From an uncultured Clostridium sp. (GTDB taxonomy: Bacteria > Bacillota > Clostridia > TANB77 > CAG-508), in the NCBI GenBank assembly GCA_945937855.1, contig CAMEUC010000098.1:1-5557 (forward strand): a stretch of DNA of 5,557 bases, given 5' to 3'. Made by a program: the position numbers and the translations under genes. The first letter of the stretch is position 1. Each line of letters opens with the position of its first letter. The notes under the pieces are model-generated. The model saw nothing but the letters and a program-made list of their open reading frames with translations, was not told the DNA's origin and ran no database searches. Positions 1 through 5,557 of the stretch are shown here, in pieces.

Positions 1-1909
1 TCTGTTTTCCAAAACCAATAGAATTATTATTTAAATCTGAACCCGCATTAGAAGTCATAATAATTATCGTATTTTCAAAACTAACAGAATTTCCTTGAGA
101 ATCTGTCAGTCTACCATCATCTAAAATTTGAAGTAATATGTTAAATACATCTTGATGAGCTTTTTCAATTTCGTCTAAAAGAATTATAGAATAAGGTTTC
201 CTTTTAACTCTTTCAGTTAATTGACCGGCATCATCATATCCAACATAACCAGGAGGAGAGCCTATTAATTTAGCAGTTGAATGACTTTCCATATATTCAG
301 ACATATCTATTCTTATAATAGAATCTTCACTACCAAACATTTCATAAGCTAAAGTTTTAGCAAGCTCAGTTTTTCCTACACCTGTTGGACCAACAAATAT
401 AAATGAAGGTGGCCTTTTTGAACTTTGAAGACCAGCTCTGTTTCTACGGATTGCACGAGCAACTGCAGATACTGCTTTATCTTGACCTATAATTCTATCA
501 TGTAAATGCTTTTCTAAGTTTAATAATTTTTGTGTTTCTGCTTCAGTTATTTTACTTACAGGAATTTTTGTAGTGTGTTCAATAACCTCAGCAATATCTT
601 GAACTGTTAAATACACAGGTTTAAGATTCTTATTAATTTCTTCTATTTTATCTAATATATTACACTCTTCAGTTTTTAGGTCAGCTGCCTTTTGATAATC
701 TTCGATAGAATCAGACTCAACAGCAACTTCTTTCTCTTCTTGAATTTCTGCTAGACGATTATTTAATATTTCTAATTCGTAAAGAGCTTTATTTCCTAAA
801 TTAATTTTAGAACAAGCCTCGTCTAAAACATCAATAGCCTTATCTGGCAAAAATCTATCATGAATATATTTTTCAGACATTTTTACTGTCTGAACAAGAA
901 CATCGTTAGGAATAATTACTTTATGAAAATCTTCATAATATTTTTTAATTCCTTTTAAAATCTCTATACTAGCTTCAACATTAGGTTCTTCAACTAAAAC
1001 TGGTTGAAATCTCCTTTCTAAAGCAGAATCTTTTTCTATATATTTTCTATATTCCTTTAATGTAGTTGTACCAACTAGTTGAACTTCTCCATTGGCAAGA
1101 GATGGTTTTAAAATATTTGCTGCATTCATAGAATGTTCTGCATCTCCAGCGCCAATAATATTATGAATTTCGTCTATTACCAAGATAATATTTTTAGATT
1201 GTTTACATTCATCAATAATAGCTTTCATTCTACCTTCAAATTGACCTCTAAATTGAGTCCCAGCAATAACAGCAGTCATATCTACAAGATAAACTTGTTT
1301 ATTTAGAAGTTTTGCAGGAACTTGTTGGCTTGCAATTCTAATAGCAAGACCATTTGCAATAGCTGTTTTACCAACCCCAGGTTCACCAATTAAACAAGGA
1401 TTATTTTTAGAACGTCTGTTTAAAATTTGAATAACTCTTTCTATTTCTTGTTCTCTACCAATAACTTGGTCTAATTCGTTCTTCCTAGCTTTGCTCGTTA
1501 GATTAGTTCCATACATATCTAAAAAGCTTTTTTTCTTTTCTTTAGGTCTTTTTTCTGTTTTTACCTTCTTCCTATTATCAGATGAAGTACCATTTTGAGG
1601 TTCTGACTTTGAACCAAACATATTCGAAAAGATAGAGCCTAAAGGGATTCCACCTCTTAATGGATTATCTTCTACATAATCTTCCTCTTCTATCTCATTA
1701 GAAATATCACTAAATAAATCCTCAAATTGAGAAGCCATATCTTTAACTTCATCTTCAGAAAGATTTGCTTGTTTTACAAGTATATCTATAGGGTTAATAC
1801 CTTTTTCTTTAGCACAACTGTAACAAAGTCCTTCTGTAGTAGTTTTATCGTTTTCTATTTTTTTAGTAAAAATTACTGCCATATTTTTATGGCAAATTGA
1901 ACATAACAT
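1..1909 (-). CDS. clpE: ClpE-like AAA+ unfoldase, ATP-binding subunit of Clp protease (C-terminus cut by window edge)
   Basis: This is a Hsp100/Clp ATPase that unfolds proteins and feeds them to ClpP in the cytosol; 636 residues are visible. An N-terminal zinc finger (Cys3, Cys6, Cys29, Cys32) replaces the usual Clp_N repeats, which is the ClpE hallmark. AAA+ domain 1 has Walker A GEPGVGKT (175-182), a pore loop (217-227), Walker B ending DE (246-247), an arginine finger LERRF (297-301) and a sensor-2 region LPDKAID (354-360). The middle coiled coil (about 370-430) contains a UVR-like stretch. Domain 2 has Walker A GPTGVGKT (507-514), Walker B LLDE (577-580), pore loop GSPPGYVGYD (550-559), MTSN (618-621) and the tripeptide IGF (631-633) that docks on ClpP in this family. 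Family members run to about 700-750 residues, so roughly the last 100 are missing. The ATG follows AAGGTG at a suitable distance. The role is well supported; the choice of clpE over clpC rests on the zinc finger and the absence of Clp_N. Confidence 0.93.
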   Translation of the reverse strand, partial: MLCSICHKNMAVIFTKKIENDKTTTEGLCYSCAKEKGINPIDILVKQANLSEDEVKDMASQFEDLFSDISNEIEEEDYVEDNPLRGGIPLGSIFSNMFGSKSEPQNGTSSDNRKKVKTEKRPKEKKKSFLDMYGTNLTSKARKNELDQVIGREQEIERVIQILNRRSKNNPCLIGEPGVGKTAIANGLAIRIASQQVPAKLLNKQVYLVDMTAVIAGTQFRGQFEGRMKAIIDECKQSKNIILVIDEIHNIIGAGDAEHSMNAANILKPSLANGEVQLVGTTTLKEYRKYIEKDSALERRFQPVLVEEPNVEASIEILKGIKKYYEDFHKVIIPNDVLVQTVKMSEKYIHDRFLPDKAIDVLDEACSKINLGNKALYELEILNNRLAEIQEEKEVAVESDSIEDYQKAADLKTEECNILDKIEEINKNLKPVYLTVQDIAEVIEHTTKIPVSKITEAETQKLLNLEKHLHDRIIGQDKAVSAVARAIRRNRAGLQSSKRPPSFIFVGPTGVGKTELAKTLAYEMFGSEDSIIRIDMSEYMESHSTAKLIGSPPGYVGYDDAGQLTERVKRKPYSIILLDEIEKAHQDVFNILLQILDDGRLTDSQGNSVSFENTIIIMTSNAGSDLNNNSIGFGKQ

Positions 1910-1945
1910 AAATAATCACCTTAACTAATATATAAAATATTATAT

Positions 1946-1974
1946 ATCATACCTCAAAAACACAAAATAGTCAA
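1946..1974 (-). promoter_or_regulatory. Sigma-A-type promoter of the clpE-like gene
   Basis: On the minus strand, TTGACT (1974-1969) and TATGAT (1951-1946) are separated by exactly 17 bases. This is close to the vegetative consensus and leaves a leader of roughly 30 bases before the ATG at 1909. I see no CIRCE element and no properly spaced pair of CtsR half-sites around it, so there is no sequence sign of the classical heat-shock repressors. Confidence 0.7.
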
Positions 1975-1982
1975 GAAAAATA

Positions 1983-2012
1983 TTGAAGTTACAGGGGATT
2001 TGGTGGTATACT
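1983..2012 (+). promoter_or_regulatory. Probable promoter of the DUF3298-like gene
   Basis: TTGAAG (1983-1988) and TATACT (2007-2012) are 18 bases apart, giving 4/6 and 5/6 matches to the vegetative hexamers. The predicted transcription start near 2019 would put the whole hairpin at 2028-2152 in the 5' untranslated leader. The promoter lies back to back with the clpE-like promoter, with only 8 bases between the two -35 boxes. Confidence 0.5.
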
Positions 2013-2027
2013 AGAAATAAAATGAAA

Positions 2028-2152
2028 GAGGAAAATGGTAATTTAGAGGTGTGATGTGAGAGGTGGGATTTTATGGATAGGCTTCGTAAGCATTTTCTGA
2101 TTTTCACACTTCCCACCTCCCACTTCGCACTTCTCTAAATTACTATTTGCTC
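2028..2152. repeat. Long imperfect inverted repeat built of 7-base units (hairpin 1)
   Basis: The arms are 2028-2068 and 2111-2152. The outer part pairs well: GTAATTTAGAG (2038-2048) is exactly complementary to 2133-2143. The inner part is made of heptamers. The left arm reads GAGGTGT, GATGTGA, GAGGTGG, GATTTTA from 2046 to 2073. The right arm, read on the minus strand from 2133 to 2106, is GAAGTGC, GAAGTGG, GAGGTGG, GAAGTGT. The loop carries a small perfect hairpin, GCTT-CGT-AAGC (2081-2091). The right foot of the stem ends two bases before the Shine-Dalgarno site of the next gene. It has no following T-run, so it is not a standard terminator for the plus strand. It resembles a REP-like or MITE-like intergenic element, or an mRNA leader structure; the family is not recognised. 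Confidence 0.8.
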
Positions 2153-2153
2153 A

Positions 2154-2161
2154 AAAGGAGG
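2154..2161 (+). promoter_or_regulatory. Strong ribosome binding site that fixes a GTG start
   Basis: AAAGGAGG is near-perfect to the 16S anti-Shine-Dalgarno and stands 9 bases before the GTG at 2171. No ATG lies at a suitable distance, so this site is the main reason to accept the non-ATG start. It directly abuts the foot of hairpin 1. Confidence 0.75.
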
Positions 2162-2170
2162 ATAGAGTAA

Positions 2171-2944
2171 GTGTTAAAAAATAAAAAAACAATAATAATT
2201 ATATCGTCAATCATAATGCTTGTTATAATTTTAATAATAGTAGGAGTATTGTTAATTAATAAAGATAAAGAAAAGACTAAAAATAATACGGTAACGGAGG
2301 AACAGTTAAAAACTAATTTTACAAATATGTTTTCTAATATTGAATATTCTGAAGATGAAGAAGCAATAGTTAGCTTGCTGTATGATTTTCAAAAAAGTGA
2401 GCAAGGCAAATGTAATATAAATGTGCATTTACCAAAAATAGATATAGATACGCAAATAGTAAATGATATAAATGAAGATATACTTAATATTTTTGGGACA
2501 AAACTAATAGATATTGTAAAAAATAATACAACAAATACAATATACAATGTAGACTATGTTACATTTACAAATAACAATATATTATCATTAGTTATAAAAT
2601 GCACATTAAAAGAAGGCAACAATCCTCAGAGATCGATAATTAAAACATATAATTATGATATATATAATGATAAAATAGTAAATTTAGAAGAATTATTAGA
2701 ATTAAAAACAATAGATAAAAATAGCCTTCAATCTCAGATAATAAACGAGGTGCGAGAAAAAAATGAGAATGCAAGTACTCTAGCAGAACAAGGATATAAC
2801 ATATATGTAAGGGACATAAGATCAGACGAATATTTAATAAACAATATAACTACTTATTATTTAGGTCAAGATGGCAATTTGTATATAGTATTTGCTTATG
2901 GGAATAATCATTTTACAGAAACAATGGATATTATTATTGTTTAG
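2171..2944 (+). CDS. Membrane-anchored protein with DUF4163/DUF3298-like extracellular region
   Basis: This 257-residue protein has a basic N-terminus and one transmembrane helix (about residues 7-29). A charged, Asn-rich linker follows, so the rest is predicted to be outside the cell. There is no lipobox cysteine. The region of about 85-150 (VHLPKIDIDT, then INEDI) resembles DUF4163. The region of about 155-257 resembles DUF3298, with a YNYDIYNDKIVNLEELL stretch (160-176) and a terminal DGNLYIVFAYG strand (234-244). In known proteins this fold occurs in the PdaC deacetylase N-terminal region and in RsiV, where it binds lysozyme. Here there is neither a catalytic deacetylase domain nor a cytoplasmic anti-sigma domain, since only about six residues precede the helix. 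Ligand and function are unknown; a cell-envelope role is an inference. It starts with GTG behind a strong Shine-Dalgarno and lies between two related hairpins. Existence as a gene is well supported, the domain assignment moderately. Confidence 0.8.
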   Translation: MLKNKKTIIIISSIIMLVIILIIVGVLLINKDKEKTKNNTVTEEQLKTNFTNMFSNIEYSEDEEAIVSLLYDFQKSEQGKCNINVHLPKIDIDTQIVNDINEDILNIFGTKLIDIVKNNTTNTIYNVDYVTFTNNNILSLVIKCTLKEGNNPQRSIIKTYNYDIYNDKIVNLEELLELKTIDKNSLQSQIINEVREKNENASTLAEQGYNIYVRDIRSDEYLINNITTYYLGQDGNLYIVFAYGNNHFTETMDIIIV

Positions 2945-3029
2945 AAATTAGAAATTAGAAGTTAGATTTAAGCAAATTATTTGGAGAATAATCCTTGTTT
3001 CTAACTTCTACTTGCTAACTTCTAACTTC
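2944..3029. repeat. Heptamer-unit inverted repeat between convergent genes (hairpin 2; possible bidirectional terminator)
   Basis: The left arm reads GAAATTA, GAAATTA, GAAGTTA, GATTTAA from 2944 to 2971. The right arm, read on the minus strand from 3029 to 3002, is GAAGTTA, GAAGTTA, GCAAGTA, GAAGTTA. The loop contains a perfect inner hairpin, ATTATT-TGGAG-AATAAT (2976-2992). The element starts on the last base of the upstream stop codon and ends two bases before the htrA stop, so it fills the whole convergent gap. Several left/right differences are A opposite C on the plus strand but U-G wobbles in a minus-strand transcript, so the htrA message would fold better. No long U-tract follows, so termination is only inferred. 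Confidence 0.75.
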
Positions 3030-3031
3030 TA

Positions 3032-4216
3032 TTATGGCATTTCTGTTAATTCAATTTTAATATCAATAGTTTCTCCACTTCTATAAACTGTTAAAGTAAC
3101 AGTATCTCCAATTTCTTGTTTATTTTTTATATCATTTAGTTCTTGCATTTTTGTAACTGTTTCTCCATTTATAGCAGTAATAACATCACCTTTTCTTAAC
3201 CCGCTACTTGCTGCATTAGATATCTCTGAAATAGATTCTACATAAATTCCAACAGGTAAATTGTATCTTTTTGCAGTAGCTTCAGACAAATCACTACCAG
3301 TAATTCCTATATAAGGTCTTAAAACTTTTCCATGTTCAATTAATTGTTCATAAACATCAATTGTATCATTAATAGGAATTGCAAAACCAACACCTTCTAT
3401 ACCTGTACCAGATAGCTTTAAAGTATTAATTCCAATAACTTGACCTTTACTATTCACTAAAGCACCACCACTATTACCAGAATTTATAGCACAATCTGTT
3501 TGTATTACATGATAAGTTGTACCATCACTAGTAGTAATATCCCTTGATAAGGCACTAATTATACCAGATGTAACAGAAGTATCTAAGCCTAAAGGATTAC
3601 CTATAGCAAGAACAAACTCACCAACATTAATAGAATCAGAATCACCAAGTTCTGCAGGAGTTAAATTATCTGCATCAATTTTAATAATTGCTAAATCTGT
3701 TTGCTCATCTGTTCCAACAATAGTTGCTTCATATTTTTCATCACTATTATAAAGTGAAACTGTGACTTTAGTAGCTTTTGAAACTTGATAATAAGAAGAC
3801 GAGTCTGAAGAGCTAACAACATGGTTATTAGTTAAAATATAACCATCTTCACTAATAATTACACCAGAACCAGTAGCTTCAGCAGTTTGAGTCATACCAA
3901 AAGCACTAACATTGTATGAAATTGAAACACCAACTATTGATGGCAAAGCTTTACTAGCAGCATAGACTGCAGTATCTGAATAATTTTCTAAAGAAATTTC
4001 AGGGGTTACAGAAGAATATTTAGTTACAACCGAAGAAGTCTCAGAAACTTCCGATTGTGCCAATAATTTATTTCTTATAGAAGGCACACCAAAACAAGTA
4101 GCTACAACTAGGCTGGCTCCTAGTATACCAGAAATAAAAGGCACTAAAATAGCAAATTTAAATTTCCCTTTACTATTATTTGCTTCATCAAATTTTTGAT
4201 AAAAATTATCGTCCAT
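3032..4216 (-). CDS. htrA: HtrA/DegP-type membrane-anchored serine protease with one PDZ domain
   Basis: This is a family S1C endopeptidase that degrades or refolds damaged proteins at the outer face of the membrane. The 394-residue protein has a short cytoplasmic N-terminus and one transmembrane helix (about 20-42). A Ser/Thr-rich linker (about 54-75) leads to a trypsin-like domain (about 80-290) with an intact triad: His132 in TNNHVV, Asp174 in TDLAII and Ser249 in GNSGGAL. One PDZ domain follows (about 298-392), with RKGDVITAING (341-351) typical of its core. Length and order match Firmicute HtrA/HtrB proteins. The ATG is preceded by AGGAG 9 bases upstream. The gene is single, convergent with the DUF3298-like gene and divergent from the pilin-like gene. 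Regulation is not evident; in Bacillus relatives htrA genes answer to the CssRS system, but no such operator is recognised here. The family is certain; the exact paralogue (htrA, htrB or yyxA) is not. Confidence 0.95.
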   Translation of the reverse strand: MDDNFYQKFDEANNSKGKFKFAILVPFISGILGASLVVATCFGVPSIRNKLLAQSEVSETSSVVTKYSSVTPEISLENYSDTAVYAASKALPSIVGVSISYNVSAFGMTQTAEATGSGVIISEDGYILTNNHVVSSSDSSSYYQVSKATKVTVSLYNSDEKYEATIVGTDEQTDLAIIKIDADNLTPAELGDSDSINVGEFVLAIGNPLGLDTSVTSGIISALSRDITTSDGTTYHVIQTDCAINSGNSGGALVNSKGQVIGINTLKLSGTGIEGVGFAIPINDTIDVYEQLIEHGKVLRPYIGITGSDLSEATAKRYNLPVGIYVESISEISNAASSGLRKGDVITAINGETVTKMQELNDIKNKQEIGDTVTLTVYRSGETIDIKIELTEMP

Positions 4217-4245
4217 ATATGACCACTCCTATCTTTTAAAACATA

Positions 4246-4274
4246 ATTATAATACAATTTGAACATTAAAAAAA
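4246..4274 (-). promoter_or_regulatory. Possible htrA promoter
   Basis: A perfect TATAAT lies on the minus strand at 4251-4246, about 30 bases before the htrA ATG. The hexamer 17 bases upstream (4274-4269) is TTTTTT, a poor -35 box. Because the region is almost pure A and T, a chance -10 match is likely enough that this call is tentative. An activator-dependent promoter would also fit. Confidence 0.35.
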
Positions 4275-4300
4275 GATTAAATTAAAAAATAAAATACATA

Positions 4301-4329
4301 TTGAAAAAAAAAACTTATACATATATAAT
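4301..4329 (+). promoter_or_regulatory. Promoter of the pilin-like/rnhB operon
   Basis: TTGAAA (4301-4306) and a perfect TATAAT (4324-4329) are separated by 17 bases, with a run of ten A starting inside the -35 box. The predicted start is near 4336, giving a leader of about 20 bases up to AGGAG (4346-4350) and the ATG at 4359. No other promoter is needed for rnhB downstream. Confidence 0.7.
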
Positions 4330-4358
4330 ATAGAAAAACAAATATAGGAGAAAAGAAG

Positions 4359-4844
4359 ATGAAAGAGAAAAAATTAAGATGTGTATTACAACAGACAAAT
4401 GGAATAACAATAATAACAATAATAATAACAATAATAGTAATGTTAATACTAGTAACAGTAACAATTGAATTTGGTTCAGGACAAATAGAAAAAGCAAAAT
4501 TAGAAGATTTAAAAACAACAATGTTATTAATCAAAGGAAGAGCTCAAATTGTGGCAGATAAAGAAGACTTTGGAGAAAGTTATGATAGTACGGGGATGGT
4601 AAAATTGGCAGATGCAAGTGACTATGATTTATCTTTATTAGAACCAACATTAAATGAACTTGCAGACACTTCAAATTTATATATTTGGGAACAAACTGCA
4701 ATGGATAATAACAGTATTGATGTGAAAATAACAAATACAGACTTTTTTGTTATAGATTACTCAACAGGAGAAGTTTATTATTCATTAGGATATACTTATG
4801 AAGGAAACACATATTATTCACTAGCCCAAATGCAAAATATTTAG
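4359..4844 (+). CDS. Type IV pilin-like (pseudopilin-type) small membrane protein
   Basis: This 161-residue protein has a short basic leader (MKEKKLRCVLQQTNG), then a hydrophobic helix at about residues 16-37, then a polar region of about 120 residues. A Gly15-Ile16 junction followed by a long Ile/Thr/Val helix and an amphipathic continuation (IEKAKLEDLKTT, 43-54) is the layout of class III-signal prepilins, which are cut by PilD-like peptidases. The usual glutamate at position +5 after the cut is Thr20 here, as in the GITLIA-type variants of many clostridia. The C-terminal part has the short motif VIDYSTGEVYYSLG (131-144), which looks like a pilin-type beta segment. No pilus assembly ATPase, platform protein or peptidase is in the window. 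It has a good promoter and ribosome binding site and overlaps the rnhB Shine-Dalgarno. Function is unknown; a surface or minor pilin-like subunit is an inference. Confidence 0.78.
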   Translation: MKEKKLRCVLQQTNGITIITIIITIIVMLILVTVTIEFGSGQIEKAKLEDLKTTMLLIKGRAQIVADKEDFGESYDSTGMVKLADASDYDLSLLEPTLNELADTSNLYIWEQTAMDNNSIDVKITNTDFFVIDYSTGEVYYSLGYTYEGNTYYSLAQMQNI

Positions 4845-4853
4845 GAGAAATAA

Positions 4854-5481
4854 ATGAAGGAAAGAGAAGAAGAAAGATTAAAAATACTAAAAGGATATGA
4901 AAACAAACTACATGAAAATGGACTAAAATACATAGCAGGAATAGATGAAGCAGGCCGTGGGCCATTAGCAGGACCAGTAGTTGTTGGAGTAGTTATTATG
5001 AAGCCAGATTCTTTTATAGAAGGGGTAAACGACTCAAAAAAAATTTCAGAAACTAAAAGAGAAAAACTATATGAGCAAATAACTGAAGAGGCTCTAGATT
5101 GGAGTACACGGAATTGTTTCAGAAAAAGAAATAGATGAGATAAATATATTAAATGCAACAAAAAAAGCATTAACAATGGCTTTAGAAAATTTAAGAATAA
5201 AACCAGATAGAATTTTAGTTGATGCACTAGAACACATAGATACAAAGGGAATACCATATACATCTATAATAAAAGGAGATGCAAAAATATATAGCATATC
5301 AGCAGCATCAATAGTGGCGAAAGTAACCAGAGACAGAATAATGAGAGAATATGATGAGGTATATCCAGAATATGGATTTGCAAAACACAAAGGCTACGGA
5401 ACAGCAGCACATATTGAAGCAATAAGAACATATGGACCATGCAGTCTACACAGAAAAACCTTTATAAAAAATTTTGTGTGA
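4854..5481 (+). pseudogene. rnhB: Ribonuclease HII gene interrupted by a one-base frameshift
   Basis: RNase HII cuts the RNA strand of RNA/DNA hybrids and removes single ribonucleotides from DNA. The first frame carries GIDEAGRGPLAGP (29-41) with catalytic Asp31 and Glu32, and NDSKK (59-63). It leaves the family sequence after ALDWST and stops with TGA at 5136-5138. The family sequence continues in the next frame, from GIVSEKEIDEINILNAT to the stop at 5481. Removing one base, best the C at 5109, gives 208 residues, normal for RnhB. It restores ALDWSTGIVSEKE and includes ILVDAL (Asp123) and SAASIVAKVTRD (Asp160), the other two acidic positions. Apart from the frameshift nothing looks decayed. 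The ATG is preceded by AGGAG, which overlaps the stop codon of the pilin-like gene, so the two are probably cotranscribed and perhaps translationally coupled. It may be a true mutation or a sequencing or assembly error; the otherwise intact state favours an error or a very recent event. Confidence 0.9.
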
Positions 5482-5498
5482 TTATTTTTTTTGAAAAC

Positions 5499-5546
5499 AT
5501 CGAAAGACGACCGCCAAATCTCGTCGGGGTTTGATTTTTCTTTTTT
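5499..5546 (+). terminator. Probable rho-independent terminator after rnhB
   Basis: ATCGAA (5499-5504) can pair with TTTGAT (5530-5535, one G-U), and inside it GACGA (5506-5510) pairs exactly with TCGTC (5521-5525) around a 10-base loop. An internal bulge of GGGG remains on the right side. The stem is followed by TTTTTCTTTTTT. The position just after the rnhB stop and the U-rich tail fit a terminator; the bulged stem is not ideal. The stretch is clearly more GC-rich than the rest of the window. Confidence 0.5.
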
Positions 5547-5557
5547 AGGCACCTCTA

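Noticed and set aside
1921..1990. CtsR- or CIRCE-type heat-shock operator before the clpE-like gene
   Set aside because: AGTCAAG and CCTCAAA fragments occur at 1969 and 1952, but they are 17 bases apart start to start, not the 10 expected for CtsR, and match imperfectly. No TTAGCACTC/GAGTGCTAA pair is present.
2046..2133. CRISPR-like array
   Set aside because: The repeats are contiguous 7-base units with no spacers, arranged as the arms of a hairpin.
2013..2170. Known riboswitch or T-box in the leader of the DUF3298-like gene
   Set aside because: The structure is a simple long stem of heptamer units with no recognisable T-box, SAM, TPP or similar core motif.
2028..3029. DUF3298-like gene plus both flanking hairpins as one transposable unit
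   Set aside because: There is no transposase, no matching terminal sequence between the two hairpins and no target-site duplication that I can see. Each hairpin is a complete inverted repeat by itself.
4277..4534. Minus-strand open frames rich in Leu, Ile and Phe opposite the pilin-like gene
   Set aside because: They are the complement of the AT-rich coding sequence for the pilin-like transmembrane helix, lack ribosome binding sites and overlap a well-supported plus-strand gene.
5095..5138. Programmed ribosomal frameshift in rnhB
   Set aside because: No slippery heptamer or stimulatory structure is evident at the junction, and RNase HII is not known to use recoding. A mutation or sequence error is simpler.
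5136..5138. Alternative genetic code with TGA read as an amino acid
   Set aside because: The in-frame TGA follows the loss of family similarity, so it is a result of the frameshift. rnhB itself ends in TGA, and tryptophan is coded by TGG elsewhere in the window.
4841..5390. Minus-strand open frames opposite rnhB
   Set aside because: The plus strand carries clear RNase HII motifs throughout; the antisense frames have no recognisable domain or start signal.

Overview
The window is strongly AT-rich, with dense genes, good Shine-Dalgarno sites and standard-code stops (TAA, TAG, TGA; Trp is TGG). It looks like chromosomal DNA of a low-GC Firmicute, most likely an anaerobic clostridium (possibly an uncultured gut lineage). 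That placement rests on the ClpE-type unfoldase, the HtrA type, the clostridial-style RNase HII and a pilin-like protein with an 'NGIT..' N-terminal helix. It is an inference from protein style and base composition, not from a marker gene.

Layout. Positions 1-1909 (minus) hold most of a ClpE-like AAA+ unfoldase, cut by the left edge. Positions 1910-2170 are a divergent control region with two back-to-back sigma-A-like promoters and a long imperfect hairpin. Positions 2171-2944 (plus) encode a membrane-anchored protein with an extracellular region resembling DUF4163/DUF3298. Positions 2945-3031 are almost entirely a second long hairpin, lying between convergent genes. Positions 3032-4216 (minus) encode a membrane-anchored HtrA/DegP-type serine protease with one PDZ domain. 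Positions 4217-4358 are a very AT-rich divergent promoter region. Positions 4359-4844 (plus) encode a small pilin-like protein. Positions 4854-5481 (plus) are the RNase HII gene rnhB, broken by a one-base frameshift near 5109. A probable terminator closes the window.

How the genes relate. ClpE (cytosolic unfolding and ClpP-dependent proteolysis) and HtrA (extracytoplasmic proteolysis) are both protein-quality-control factors, and the DUF3298-like protein between them is predicted to sit at the cell surface. A link to envelope stress is possible, but each gene appears to have its own promoter. The pilin-like gene and rnhB look like one operon, because the rnhB ribosome binding site overlaps the pilin-like stop codon.

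Most notable non-coding signal. The hairpins at 2028-2152 and 2944-3029 share one architecture despite different sequences. Each has a left arm of four 7-base units ending in GATTTTA or GATTTAA, a loop of about 30 bases holding a small inner hairpin, and a right arm of four 7-base units with complement GAAGTNN, in which the third unit from the outside is the deviant one. They look like two members of one heptamer-repeat hairpin family. I found no CRISPR array, tRNA, rRNA, insertion sequence or clear defence or biosynthetic system.
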